Positions 49,856 to 57,941 of a DNA stretch of 57,941 nucleotides are shown here, piece after piece. The translations under genes and the position numbers were made by a program. The notes under the pieces are model-generated. The model had not been told where the DNA came from. It saw nothing but the letters and a program-made list of their open reading frames with translations, and did no database searches. Source of the stretch: Ancalomicrobiaceae bacterium (GTDB lineage Bacteria; Pseudomonadota; Alphaproteobacteria; Rhizobiales; Ancalomicrobiaceae); assembly GCA_031291595.1 (NCBI GenBank), contig JARLIU010000164.1, positions 1-57,941 on the forward strand. The letters are read 5' to 3'. Numbering within the stretch: the first letter of the stretch is position 1; each line of letters begins with the position of its first letter.

Positions 49856-50188
49856 TCAGCCCAGCGGCTCGCGACTATGGCGGCTCGGGTGATCGACCAG
49901 ATTGTCGATCCGGTCGCCGAGCCGGTCGATGGCGGCGACGATTCGCGCTTCGGTCTTTTCCATGATTTCGGAGGAAACAAAGCGTCTCTCCGCCTCGACG
50001 CGGAAACTGGCCAACCCGGCCGCGACGTCGTCGGCCTTTTCTTCGGCCCCCTTGGCAACGCCTGATGTCGTCGAAATGTTGGCTTGAAGACGCCCATATC
50101 CCACGAGAACCCCTCCGGCGGTGCAAAGTGCGATGACCACGGCCGCCAAATCGGCGATGACGTGAACGTCCGCGAAGATGTCGGCCAC
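49856..50188 (-). CDS. Membrane protein with coiled coil (XhlA-like)
   Basis: 110 residues, GTG start with AAGGAG 7 bases upstream. A membrane segment near residues 8-30 ('VIADLAAVVIALCTAGGVLV') and a long coiled coil ('KADDVAAGLASFRVEAERRF'). Layout recalls XhlA-type lysis helper proteins. It lies in the lysis region. Confidence 0.55.
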   Translation of the reverse strand: MADIFADVHVIADLAAVVIALCTAGGVLVGYGRLQANISTTSGVAKGAEEKADDVAAGLASFRVEAERRFVSSEIMEKTEARIVAAIDRLGDRIDNLVDHPSRHSREPLG

Positions 50189-50215
50189 AGCGCCGCTCCT
50201 TATTCATGCGGGAGT

Positions 50216-50494
50216 CTAAGGCTTGACGCTGAACCCAATCGCCTTGCGGTTTCTGTCGTCGGCCGAGATGCCGGCGCGATGTCGTCCGGCGCAATCAAGC
50301 AACGCGGCGCGGTCGCGCGCCCATTGCGACGGAATTTTTTCGGCAGCCATGAAGTTGGGCAGCGGCACGGGATCATTGCAGTCCGCCGCGATCACCGCAT
50401 CAAGGCGCGGCGGAACGGCAGGCGCGATTGGCGTGGAAACCGGCGCCTGACCGCATGCGGTGAGCAGAATGGCGAGCAGCAGCGCGCGCATCAC
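50216..50494 (-). CDS. Rz1-like outer membrane lipoprotein (o-spanin)
   Basis: 92 residues with a signal peptide ending in the lipobox 'LLTAC-G', then a Pro-rich start ('QAPVSTPIAPAVPPR') as in Rz1 proteins. Should be acylated and sorted to the outer membrane, pairing with the Rz-like protein encoded just upstream. The two genes overlap by 4 bases. Confidence 0.8.
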   Translation of the reverse strand: MMRALLLAILLTACGQAPVSTPIAPAVPPRLDAVIAADCNDPVPLPNFMAAEKIPSQWARDRAALLDCAGRHRAGISADDRNRKAIGFSVKP

Positions 50495-50871
50495 TTCACC
50501 CTCTTCAGTTGTCGCAGATCGACGTCGCAGGTCTTGCTGACCTTGGCGCGCTCAACGGCAAGCGCCGCAGCCAGGCGCCGATCATGGTCCGCCTGCAGCC
50601 GTTCGATCTCGGCGCGCATCTGATCTGCCACCCCATCAAGGCGGCCTTGCAAAACGGCACGTGCTGTCTCTGCGGCCTTCAGATCGGCGAGGCGGCAGGT
50701 CGCCGTCGCGGCCTCGGCGATCGAGCCATGCCAATCGCGCAAGGCAACGCCGCCGAGGATGCCAGCCACGGCGGCAAACGCAGCGATCGCGATCACCACG
50801 TATTTGCCGATGGATCCGCCAAGCGTCGAGGCGATGGCAGAAACGACAGCGACGGCAGACGGCGCGGCCAT
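50491..50871 (-). CDS. Rz-like inner membrane spanin
   Basis: 126 residues from ATG 50871. One N-terminal membrane segment ('YVVIAIAAFAAVAGILGGVA') and a periplasmic coiled coil ('RAEIERLQADHDRRLAAALA'), the i-spanin layout. With the Rz1-like lipoprotein it would fuse the membranes in the last lysis step. Confidence 0.78.
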   Translation of the reverse strand: MAAPSAVAVVSAIASTLGGSIGKYVVIAIAAFAAVAGILGGVALRDWHGSIAEAATATCRLADLKAAETARAVLQGRLDGVADQMRAEIERLQADHDRRLAAALAVERAKVSKTCDVDLRQLKRVK

Positions 50872-50872
50872 G

Positions 50873-51481
50873 TCACGGCGACTCGAAATGCTCGGACGTC
50901 GCGTCGGCTGGCACCACACCGGCCTTCTGGAGCGCGGCGCGGATCATCGCCTTGGCAGTATCCGTACCCCCGACAAGCGCAAACACGTCGTCAGGATGAT
51001 CGTCGAGAAAGTTGATGCTACGCGCCATCAGCTCCGGCAGCCGATCAAGTTCAATCGTCTTGTCCTTGATGGCGCCGGCGGTGTCCGAGATTGCCGAGGC
51101 CGCCGCCGCCGAGATCAACGTATCGACGTGCGCGGCCTTGGCCGCGTCGGCCAGCGGCTTGTTGATCCTGGACAGCACCATCAAGATGACCGTCGTCATG
51201 ATCGTCGCCACGCCGGTCCATCCGCCCAGCAGTATAACGATGCCGTTGAGAATATTGCCGTAGGGGATGACGGCGGTCGTCGCAGGCACCGCATCGGCGG
51301 CAAGGACAACGGTCGACAACCCGATGAAGCAAACGCAGGCGAATACTGCGATGCAAGCCATATGCAGCGCGCGCCTTGCTAATATCAGACAGGCGATCAC
51401 CATCATGGCAATCAACCAACACGGCTTGCGAATGAGCCACAGGCAGGCGAGCGCCAGTATGGCGAGAAATCGCATCAACAT
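50873..51481 (-). CDS. Holin-like membrane protein
   Basis: 202 residues with at least three membrane segments in the first 110 ('LACLWLIRKPCWLIAMMVIA', 'CIAVFACVCFIGLSTVVLAA', 'ATIMTTVILMVLS'). The C-terminal half is soluble and ends with 'DDVFALVGGTDTAKAMIRAA'. Position between endolysin and spanins supports a holin role. Larger than classical holins, so a pinholin or antiholin function is possible. Confidence 0.6.
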   Translation of the reverse strand: MLMRFLAILALACLWLIRKPCWLIAMMVIACLILARRALHMACIAVFACVCFIGLSTVVLAADAVPATTAVIPYGNILNGIVILLGGWTGVATIMTTVILMVLSRINKPLADAAKAAHVDTLISAAAASAISDTAGAIKDKTIELDRLPELMARSINFLDDHPDDVFALVGGTDTAKAMIRAALQKAGVVPADATSEHFESP

Positions 51482-51499
51482 GGAACATCTCCGTGAGGA

Positions 51500-52339
51500 T
51501 CAGCCCCGCGCCAGCGAGGCAAGGTTAAGGTGATGGCGGGCAAAATCGTAGGCAGCGCGGCCAGCCGCGGCGATGATCGGCACCAGCAACAGCGCCGTCG
51601 TCTGGCCGCCGAAGGCGCCGAGCGCGGCAAGCGTGGCGATCGAGGCTGTGGCCATCGCGCCGCCGCCGGCAACCGCCGCCGCGACCGGCATGGCGGCGGC
51701 GGTATGTTTCAGTCCGGGTTTGCCCGTCTCGATCAGCGCGCCGAAGCAAATCGACGGGTCGATCTGCATCAGCCTGGCGATGACCGGCATGACGCCGATC
51801 TGCCGGTCGACGAAGTCGGGATCGAACTCATGGTCCTTGACGTATTTGCCGCGCACGTAGTGCAGCGTGCCGGCCCAGAGGTAGGGATTGCCGATGCCGC
51901 GCTCGCGGTAGCCCCAGCCGTTGGTGCGCTCGCATGTCCACGCCAGGCGCGCGACCGACCAATCGCCTATGCCGATGAGTTTGGCCTCATCGGCGGCATC
52001 GACCCAGCTCTCTTCCCAGGTGAACGGCGGCGAGCCCTTGCCCGGCCGCCCGGCCGGATCGTGCGTCGTCCGCTTGGCGAGAGTGTCGCCGTTGTGCGGA
52101 TGCCGATCAAAGCGGATGCGGCCCTTGTCGTCGGTACCGGCCTCGCGCATCTGCTGCAAAGCGATGCGGACCCAGTGCGCGCCGGTCAACCGTTCGCCAA
52201 CCTGGCAGCGCGCCTTGGCGCCAAGAACGGCGCGCGCCATGGCGTCAACCTCGCCCTTGGCGGACGGCCGGACCACCATCGTGGCAAACAGCCGGTCGTA
52301 TTCCGGCTGCAGCGCGGCAAACGACAAATCCAGCGACAT
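51500..52339 (-). CDS. Endolysin with C-terminal membrane segments
   Basis: 279 residues. The N-terminal domain (1-185) has features of phage lysozyme-like proteins of alphaproteobacteria: 'RTNGWGYRERGIGNPYLWAG', 'YVRGKYVKDHEFD'. The last 90 residues contain two hydrophobic segments ('MATASIATLAALGAF' and 'LLLVPIIAAAGRAAY'), an unusual tail that would tether the enzyme to the membrane. Catalytic residues cannot be fixed from the sequence alone. Confidence 0.7.
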   Translation of the reverse strand: MSLDLSFAALQPEYDRLFATMVVRPSAKGEVDAMARAVLGAKARCQVGERLTGAHWVRIALQQMREAGTDDKGRIRFDRHPHNGDTLAKRTTHDPAGRPGKGSPPFTWEESWVDAADEAKLIGIGDWSVARLAWTCERTNGWGYRERGIGNPYLWAGTLHYVRGKYVKDHEFDPDFVDRQIGVMPVIARLMQIDPSICFGALIETGKPGLKHTAAAMPVAAAVAGGGAMATASIATLAALGAFGGQTTALLLVPIIAAAGRAAYDFARHHLNLASLARG

Positions 52340-52365
52340 GATGCCCTCCTGAACTCGATCTGCGA

Positions 52366-52704
52366 TCAGGCGACGGCCGGAGGGTCGGGAATCGTCACAG
52401 TCACGGGGCCGCCGCTCTGCAGGAACCGAACGAGCCCGTCATGCCTCGCCGCCATGTCGCGGCGCTGCTGTGCCTCAGCCTCGGTTTCGTTGTCATGCGC
52501 CGCGTCGACCGTCCCAATGCGGTCGGCCTGTTCCTTCTTCAGATCCTCGAGCTTGGCAGCGATGTCGCTGTTGATTTTCTCGACCTCCACGTCAAAGCGA
52601 TCCTTGATTTCCTTATCTCGAGCCGCATAGATCGGCATCAGCAGATCGGCGAGCTTCTGCGCATGGGCGACGGCGTCGGCCGCGCTGAACGTGATTTCCG
52701 GCAT
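52366..52704 (-). CDS. Small tail-region protein
   Basis: 112 residues from ATG 52704. Helical, charged ('EIKDRFDVEVEKINSDIAAK'), likely coiled coil, with a Pro-rich C-terminus. No family. Between endolysin and the secreted small ORF. Confidence 0.5.
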   Translation of the reverse strand: MPEITFSAADAVAHAQKLADLLMPIYAARDKEIKDRFDVEVEKINSDIAAKLEDLKKEQADRIGTVDAAHDNETEAEAQQRRDMAARHDGLVRFLQSGGPVTVTIPDPPAVA

Positions 52705-52767
52705 GATTATCTCCTGTTGGTGGGGTAGTGCCCGCAAGAGGCTTTTCGGTCTGGTTTCTACGCCAAA

Positions 52768-52911
52768 TCAATTCGGTAGGGCGGTGATCGGCTCGACCGT
52801 GACGCGGGCGAGACCGGAAATGCCGAGCGCGGCGGCGATGCAGGTTTCGGCCGCGGCGGCGCGCTCGGCAAGCAACAGCAGGCTGAGGGCCAGGACGATT
52901 GATCTGATCAG
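52768..52911 (-). CDS. Possible small secreted peptide with non-ATG start
   Basis: An ORF of about 48 codons that begins two codons after the assembly gene stop. It reads like a signal peptide ('LIRSIVLALSLLLLAERAAA') followed by 'ETCIAAALGISGLARVT'. The only start is CTG (or a nearby rare codon), so the call is weak. Confidence 0.3.
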   Translation of the reverse strand: MIRSIVLALSLLLLAERAAAAETCIAAALGISGLARVTVEPITALPN

Positions 52912-52914
52912 CGA

Positions 52915-53253
52915 TCAGGTTCCGGCGGGATAGGCCGGCCGGGCGGGCAGCGCCGCCGAGCCGCCGGCAACGATCGCCCTGAGCGCCCGGCGATAGGCCA
53001 CCCACTCGGCCGGCACGGCCACGCCGGCTTCGACACAGCGGAGCACGGTCATGTCGCTAGCCGTGAGTGCGGAGCGGGCCTCGGCGGTGATGTCGGGCGA
53101 CGGCGTGACGTAGGGTGCAGGCGCGTTACCCTCGCCAAGCCACGCCTGATATGCTCGCCAGTCGGCGTTGGCGGGATCGGCGGGGATTGATGCGCCGTCG
53201 ACATCACGGATTACGCCGGAAATATTGGACCCGCCGGGCAACGAATAGGTCAT
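52915..53253 (-). CDS. Tail fibre assembly-like protein
   Basis: 112 residues. 'NADWRAYQAWLGEGNAPAPY' and 'CVEAGVAVPAEWVAYRRALR' are typical of small Tfa-like proteins after fibre genes. It probably helps trimer folding of the preceding fibre (53255-54481), one base away. Confidence 0.72.
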   Translation of the reverse strand: MTYSLPGGSNISGVIRDVDGASIPADPANADWRAYQAWLGEGNAPAPYVTPSPDITAEARSALTASDMTVLRCVEAGVAVPAEWVAYRRALRAIVAGGSAALPARPAYPAGT

Positions 53254-53254
53254 G

Positions 53255-54481
53255 TCAAAGCTCCGCGCTTGCCGTAAAGTGTACGTAGTTCTGGGTTACC
53301 GTGCCGGCGCTCGATGCGCCTGAAGCATTGGCTCCTTGCCACCCAAGTATTTTGCTCGATTGTATCGGCCCGGCAATAATCTGCACGTTGAAGTCGCCGT
53401 TGACGTTATTGTAAGCTTTTCCCGCTGTGCCCGTGTTTGGGCTATAGGATATGACGGTCGGAGAACCCCTCATCTGCGGAGTCAGCGTCCAGAAACCAAC
53501 GAATGCAAAGGCATCCGCTATAGTTGGCACGCGGAACGTCACGGAGCCCGTTAGGGTTGCTGTGCCAGGAACTGTGCCGTACTCATAGGACGTCTGGAAA
53601 TACCGCTGGCATAGCTCGGTTTCGGTCCCGATCGGTCGAAATTCAAAGCTCGTCGCCGTAGCCCCCGGCTCCAGCTGTATGCGGCCGATAGTCCATGTGC
53701 CGGACGATTGTGCGCCAACACTAAGGACGACCTCGATACCTGTCGTTGCCGCGGACGGGATCGAAATATTCGTTGTGTATCGAGAAACGGTCGCGTTGAC
53801 CGTAAAAGACCCCGTCGCAATCAGTGTCTTCGTCGGGCTAGCCAGCGAGCCAAAGGTATCGGTCGTCGTGGCGTAGTAGGCAGTCCAGGTCACCGTCGTG
53901 AGCAGCGAATTAGCGAGGTCGACTGACAACGTTGCAGACGTGCCAGCTAGGTCCCAGCAGTTGATTGCCTCAATTCTCTCGCCGATCTGAATACCCGTGA
54001 CTGATGCCGCTCCAGTAAAACGATAGGCATAGGGAGTGCCCATCGTGCCGGCAATGCGCTGCCCTGTGACGGAGGCGCCCGTGCACGCCGCCCACAAGCG
54101 ATCGACGGTATAGGCCAGTGCGGCGCCGGCCGCGATCGTTTGAGCGGCACCGGCATTGCGCTGGTCGACGGCAAACGCGCCGTTTATCAGCCGATTTCGA
54201 AATCCAGTGAGACCGCCGGATGCGCCGACGGTAGCCCACAGATGCCCGGCTGTGTCCAGGGTACCGACTGCCACCCATTGCGCCCCGTCGTAAATGCGGA
54301 GGGTTCGCGGTGTTGTCGATGTATCTAGCCAGAACTGGCCGAACCCTGGCGCCGTAGCCGATGGCGCAGTAGTGCCGGAATTCTGCGAGACAATAGCTGC
54401 CAAGGCAGCATTCACGTCAGCCGAATAGGCTGCCATAGTCAACGGCCCAGCCGTCGGCATGACTGTTACCGCTTGCGACAT
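53255..54481 (-). CDS. Tail fibre protein A
   Basis: 408 residues. Residues 1-85 ('VNAALAAIVSQNSG', 'GQFWLDTSTTPRTLRIYDGA') are nearly the same as the start of the fibre at 55467-56315 and should attach to the tail. Then a region beginning 'GFRNRLINGAFAVDQRNAGA' that is common in phage fibres, a jelly-roll-like domain and the end 'ELCQRYFQTSYEYG'. Followed by a Tfa-like gene. It is one of two alternative or parallel receptor-binding fibres. Confidence 0.78.
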   Translation of the reverse strand: MSQAVTVMPTAGPLTMAAYSADVNAALAAIVSQNSGTTAPSATAPGFGQFWLDTSTTPRTLRIYDGAQWVAVGTLDTAGHLWATVGASGGLTGFRNRLINGAFAVDQRNAGAAQTIAAGAALAYTVDRLWAACTGASVTGQRIAGTMGTPYAYRFTGAASVTGIQIGERIEAINCWDLAGTSATLSVDLANSLLTTVTWTAYYATTTDTFGSLASPTKTLIATGSFTVNATVSRYTTNISIPSAATTGIEVVLSVGAQSSGTWTIGRIQLEPGATATSFEFRPIGTETELCQRYFQTSYEYGTVPGTATLTGSVTFRVPTIADAFAFVGFWTLTPQMRGSPTVISYSPNTGTAGKAYNNVNGDFNVQIIAGPIQSSKILGWQGANASGASSAGTVTQNYVHFTASAEL

Positions 54482-54570
54482 ATCTACGGTTCCCTGAAAT
54501 GTTTATCTTGATACGCGCTGAACGCGTAACGGTGCGGACTTAAAGAAATCGAGTACAAGGCGCTGACAAA

Positions 54571-55467
54571 TCAGTAGCTTGATATGTTAGCCATCCACTT
54601 TACTGAGGCCGGGAGAGTCACCGCCGACCAACTGGCCCCATCAGCCGATACTGCCGCGGCGTTTGATGCACTTGTCCCGCCAGCCAGAGCGGAGAAGGCC
54701 GCGCCGTTCCAGCCAAGTGCAGACCAGGCACTGGCGGATGGGAGCGTCCGCGCAGTCCACGTCGCACCGTCTGGCGAGGTTGCGCCGGCAGAGTTGCCAT
54801 TGGCGATAGTGCAGAAAACCGCGCCGTTATGGCAGAGCATCTGCCCGTAGCTTGGCATAGAATAGGATGACCAGGAGATACCATCGCTGGAGACGAAGCA
54901 CTTGTATGCCGCGCTAGTATTCGATCCGACGACATAAAACACACCACCGACAGCAACTATGCCATTAGATTGGCCTATGCCGGATGGTTGATAGTATAAC
55001 GTCCAGTTTATGCTATCTGAGGAGACAATTATATAGCCGTTGGTAGTAACGCACCACTTTGACCCATTCCAGGCGATGCCGTTCTTGACTCCGGTGAACG
55101 GGAATGTCCTGAGTGTCCAGTTGACGCCATCCGAAGACGTCGCAGAATTGCCGCTACTGTTCGACAGAGCGAGGAGAAGGCTGCCGTTCCAGGCGATGTG
55201 ATACCAGATGTCGGACGCTGGCAGCGCGCGTGACGTCCACGTGATGCCGTCGGGAGACGTCGCATAGGTGCTTGTCCCTGAGGCCACTGCAACAAACAGC
55301 GATCCGGTCCAAACGACGGATGTCCAATTAAGGGAGGCGGGGAGCGACCGGGCCGTCCAGTTGACACCATCGGCCGACGTGTAGGCGTTACTGCTCGCCC
55401 AGATGACCGCAACGAACAATCCCGGGGCCTTGGCTGTAGACACCCGGAAATTCGGGAATGGGAACAT
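54571..55467 (-). CDS. Seven-repeat beta-propeller fibre protein
   Basis: 298 residues from ATG 55467 (TGATG overlap with the gene before). Seven repeats of about 40 residues with the pattern (S/T)xDGxxWTxRxLP, for example 'TSADGVNWTARSLP', 'TSPDGITWTSRALP' and 'TSPDGATWTARTLP', each followed by a 'WNGxxxxxA' strand. This is an Asp-box-like seven-bladed propeller. It probably binds glycan receptors and is carried by the preceding fibre. Confidence 0.8.
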   Translation of the reverse strand: MFPFPNFRVSTAKAPGLFVAVIWASSNAYTSADGVNWTARSLPASLNWTSVVWTGSLFVAVASGTSTYATSPDGITWTSRALPASDIWYHIAWNGSLLLALSNSSGNSATSSDGVNWTLRTFPFTGVKNGIAWNGSKWCVTTNGYIIVSSDSINWTLYYQPSGIGQSNGIVAVGGVFYVVGSNTSAAYKCFVSSDGISWSSYSMPSYGQMLCHNGAVFCTIANGNSAGATSPDGATWTARTLPSASAWSALGWNGAAFSALAGGTSASNAAAVSADGASWSAVTLPASVKWMANISSY

Positions 55468-56315
55468 CAGAACCCCTTCCCTGCCAAAGTAGCGACGAAG
55501 GTCGGGGCCGAGGCGTCTGTGCACATCAGGCTGATGATGTCGGTTTTGCCTCCCGCCGTGGAGAGCGTCGGGGCGCCGGCTGCACCCCAGTTGAAGCTTG
55601 CCGGCCACGAGGCTGTGCGGCCTCCGGTGCCGTCCTGCGTGACGAATAGGGTGTAAGGTAGACCGGCCAGCTGGCCGGAGACGGAGAATGTCGTTACTCC
55701 CGTCAGCGTCACCTTGGCGTTGTAGCCAGAGGCCATGTTCCACGACGTCGTGGAACCATACGTCAGGGCTTGGATTGCCGCGGATCCGGCGAGCCCGGCT
55801 GGCGTCACCGGCTTGGCGTTGTTGGTCCCCGCCTGAACATCGGAGGCTGCGGCTACGGCTCCGGCCAGAAGGGCGAGACCGAAGGTCGTTGGCGTTGCTC
55901 CGCGGACCGTGTCGGCATCGAGGCCGGAACCCGATCCATCAACCGTCAGCAGCTTCGCTAGGACATCTGCGGCAGTGTAGGCGCTTGCATCCAATTTGAG
56001 CGCAAGCGCCGTCGCGGACGCAGGGGTAAAGCCAAGCGCGGCCAGGATTTGGGCAGACGTCACGGGCATCCACAGGTGCCCGCTGTCGTCCAGGGTTCCC
56101 ATGGCAACCCATTGAATTCCATCATATATCCGCAGCGTGCGCGGAGTTGTTGAGGTATCCAGCCAGAATTGCCCCTCCGTCGGCGCCGTGGCCGACGGAG
56201 CAGTTGCACCCGAGTTGTGTGAGACAATTGCAGCCAGCGCGGCGTTGATGTCGGTAACCAGGGTCAAGCCAGACACTGTGCCGATCGTCGGCATGACCGT
56301 TGCGGCTTGCGGCAT
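55467..56315 (-). CDS. Tail fibre protein B
   Basis: 282 residues. The N-terminal 85 residues are a close copy of fibre A. Then an Ala-rich helical linker ('LAALGFTPASATALALKLDA') and a C-terminal beta domain ('KVTLTGVTTFSVSGQLAGLP', 'GGKTDIISLMCTDAS') typical of short tail fibres. It lies right after the tail tip gene. Its stop overlaps the propeller gene start. Confidence 0.78.
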   Translation of the reverse strand: MPQAATVMPTIGTVSGLTLVTDINAALAAIVSHNSGATAPSATAPTEGQFWLDTSTTPRTLRIYDGIQWVAMGTLDDSGHLWMPVTSAQILAALGFTPASATALALKLDASAYTAADVLAKLLTVDGSGSGLDADTVRGATPTTFGLALLAGAVAAASDVQAGTNNAKPVTPAGLAGSAAIQALTYGSTTSWNMASGYNAKVTLTGVTTFSVSGQLAGLPYTLFVTQDGTGGRTASWPASFNWGAAGAPTLSTAGGKTDIISLMCTDASAPTFVATLAGKGF

Positions 56316-56325
56316 TGATTAATCC

Positions 56326-57941
56326 CTAATAGCCATAGGCAATGACGTCGGCGGTGCGTGCGACCGCGGCCCCGGACGAGTTGAAAAAACTGATGGTCGC
56401 TTGGGATGCACTCAACCCGGTGACTTGGTAGGTGTCGCCCGTTTGGGGTTGGTAGGAGACGTCGACCAGCGGCAACGTGGCGCCGTTCGGCCCTCCGTTG
56501 AATGCCCCTGCCGATGACGCTCCATCCGGCCGGAAAGTGATTGTCAGTCCGGTACTTGGAACTGACAACTGCGTGTAGTGGTCGGATCTAGAAGGAACGG
56601 TGACTTGAAATGAAAACCCCAGACAATACGGAATTGCTTTCAGGCTTAGTGTGGTCAGAACAACTCTAAACTTGAACAGCATCCCAGAATAAACGCCAGG
56701 AATAAACTTCTGCCAAGCTGACCATACTATGCCAGCGCCGAATATATCATTTCCAGGAAGGCCGGAGCTGAAGATATCAGCCGTGGCGAATACATTTGGA
56801 GCAGACTGCGCAATGGCTATTTCGACATGCACATCAACAAACTGCGTCGATGCCGAACCGAGCATGTCGGCAATTCCCAAGAAGTCAGTCGCTGTCAGCA
56901 CGTTTTGGTCAGACGGAACGCCAATGCCGACATACGAGGCGCCGCATAGGCATGACGCCACGTAACCTATATTGACCCAATGGCTTGGGCTTATTTCATA
57001 GGTACCGGTGAAGACGGTTCCATTAAGGGCAATATTGGCCCCGGACGAGATCGCGCCCGATGACAGTGTGCCGGTCCAGCCAGTTGCTTGCTCGTCGTAG
57101 CCAGCCACCAGGTTCTGCGAGAGCAGAGACCCAGAGATCGCGATCGACGGCTGAGACGCGCTGTAGACGATCAGGCCGGATGCCGGCTGGGAGACAGCGG
57201 CAACCCAATAGGTGTCGTCGCCCACAACGACAAACGGCGGATGCGCCTGCGTCGTGACCTTTAGCCCAGAAGTCCAGGCCGAACCCTTGCGGATTTCGTA
57301 GGCAATCTGCCGGAAGTCTGAAACTTCGTCCCAATATAAATGCGTCACACCGGACGAAAAGACAGTTCGCAAATTCGTGGGGGTTGGCAATGGGGAAGCA
57401 AGCGCAGCACCGGTAATCGCATAGGAATAAGACGCGAGAGTCGAGAGATCTTGCACCCCTCCGCCGTATATATTGAACGACTGGAATTTGAGGTAGACCG
57501 TTGCCCCGATCCGGTCCTGAGTGAATCCAAGCTTGAAGATTTCGCTGTCGATCCGAGCAAATGTACTACCGGACGGATGGGCAGAAATCGTCGTGCCGTA
57601 AGCTCCGCGGACCATCGGCGAGAGCGAATAAGCATTCGCGCCGGTCAAGGTGGCGGTCTGATAGGCGATCAATTCGCTGCCAACGAGGCACAGCGTATTG
57701 AGGCCGGTCATATCCGCAGACGCGCCGGAAGCCAGGGTGCCGGCGCTCTGGAGGAGCGAGACCGCCAACGTGTTGGTGCCGTCGATCGTTTGGCCAGTCT
57801 GGCTCTGAACGTAGCTCGCCAGGGCGCCTGTCGTCAGACCCATGCGCGCGGCGCCCACGATCTGGCCAACGAGCGAGTAGGATCCGCCGGCGGTATACGA
57901 GGCATAGACGTTGCAGCCGCCCCAGAGGCCGGTGTTCTGGC
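56326..57941 (-). CDS. Tail tip / host-specificity protein, C-terminal part (open at window edge)
   Basis: The frame is open from the right edge to the stop at 56326. Its last about 335 codons (57333-56326) complete the tail tip protein that begins at 2109. They hold fibronectin-like and beta parts ('VTHLYWDEVSDFRQIAYEIR') and a variable terminal domain. The stretch 57466-57941 is a diverged copy of 133-608: same protein region, roughly two thirds identical residues. It is therefore either another allele present in the sample or a second, partial copy. Confidence 0.8.
   Translation of the reverse strand, partial: QNTGLWGGCNVYASYTAGGSYSLVGQIVGAARMGLTTGALASYVQSQTGQTIDGTNTLAVSLLQSAGTLASGASADMTGLNTLCLVGSELIAYQTATLTGANAYSLSPMVRGAYGTTISAHPSGSTFARIDSEIFKLGFTQDRIGATVYLKFQSFNIYGGGVQDLSTLASYSYAITGAALASPLPTPTNLRTVFSSGVTHLYWDEVSDFRQIAYEIRKGSAWTSGLKVTTQAHPPFVVVGDDTYWVAAVSQPASGLIVYSASQPSIAISGSLLSQNLVAGYDEQATGWTGTLSSGAISSGANIALNGTVFTGTYEISPSHWVNIGYVASCLCGASYVGIGVPSDQNVLTATDFLGIADMLGSASTQFVDVHVEIAIAQSAPNVFATADIFSSGLPGNDIFGAGIVWSAWQKFIPGVYSGMLFKFRVVLTTLSLKAIPYCLGFSFQVTVPSRSDHYTQLSVPSTGLTITFRPDGASSAGAFNGGPNGATLPLVDVSYQPQTGDTYQVTGLSASQATISFFNSSGAAVARTADVIAYGY
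57334..57465. repeat. Right copy of 132-bp exact terminal direct repeat
   Basis: Identical to bases 1-132, with frame-preserving offset 57333 (a multiple of three). Beyond it the two ends diverge. Confidence 0.9.

Noticed and set aside
1-57941. An integrated prophage with host flanks
   Set aside because: No host genes at the ends, att core is internal and single, and the ends overlap each other.

Overview
The window is essentially one complete genome of a temperate, tailed (siphovirus-like) phage of a GC-rich alphaproteobacterium, most likely a Hyphomicrobiales (rhizobial) host. The lineage call rests on a phage-borne GcrA homologue, a tail tip module resembling that of gene transfer agents (DUF2460, DUF2163/BR0599, NlpC/P60, host-specificity protein in order), and a tRNA-Arg-type attachment site. 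The genome looks circular in the assembly: bases 1-132 recur exactly at 57334-57465 and the reading frame of the tail tip gene is continuous across that join, giving a circle of about 57.3 kb. An internal attP, not flanking attL/attR, supports an excised or virion genome rather than an integrated prophage.

Layout. Minus strand, 23026 down to 1 and then 57333 down to 47994: HNH nuclease, small and large terminase, portal, prohead protease, a 1.36 kb noncoding region, two small exported or membrane proteins, major capsid protein, head-tail connectors, two glycosyltransferases, tail tube, G/GT chaperones with a -1 frameshift, tape measure, tail tip, tail fibres, endolysin, holin-like protein, Rz/Rz1 spanins and further fibre-like genes. 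Minus strand, 33140 down to 23690: the leftward early operon, with a Cro-like protein, small genes, a DnaA-domain protein, a TSCPD protein, GcrA, a coupled cluster (C5-cytosine methyltransferase, small ORF, radical SAM protein, N6-type methyltransferase), a replication-initiator-like protein and a conserved unknown. Plus strand, 33244 to 47948: an S24-type repressor, then the rightward operon from 34916 (DUF2303, HD hydrolase, Tat-exported protein, Gp37/Gp68 family, ASCH, DUF4326), ending in an Xis-like gene and two tyrosine recombinases around attP.

Regulation. Two operator copies lie between the Cro-like gene and the repressor, one inside a good promoter spacer. Two more copies lie upstream of the rightward early operon, so one repressor plausibly silences both arms.

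The most unusual element is 15811-17168. This stretch between protease and capsid carries no convincing gene but contains a tRNA-Met, seven copies of a 12-nt hairpin at irregular 100-220 nt intervals, and at least ten perfect stems of 5-11 bp in the intervening segments. It reads as an array of structured noncoding RNAs, co-oriented with the late genes. The second notable system is the four-gene cluster coupled by 4-nt overlaps (C5 methyltransferase to radical SAM to N6 methyltransferase), which could carry out DNA hypermodification.
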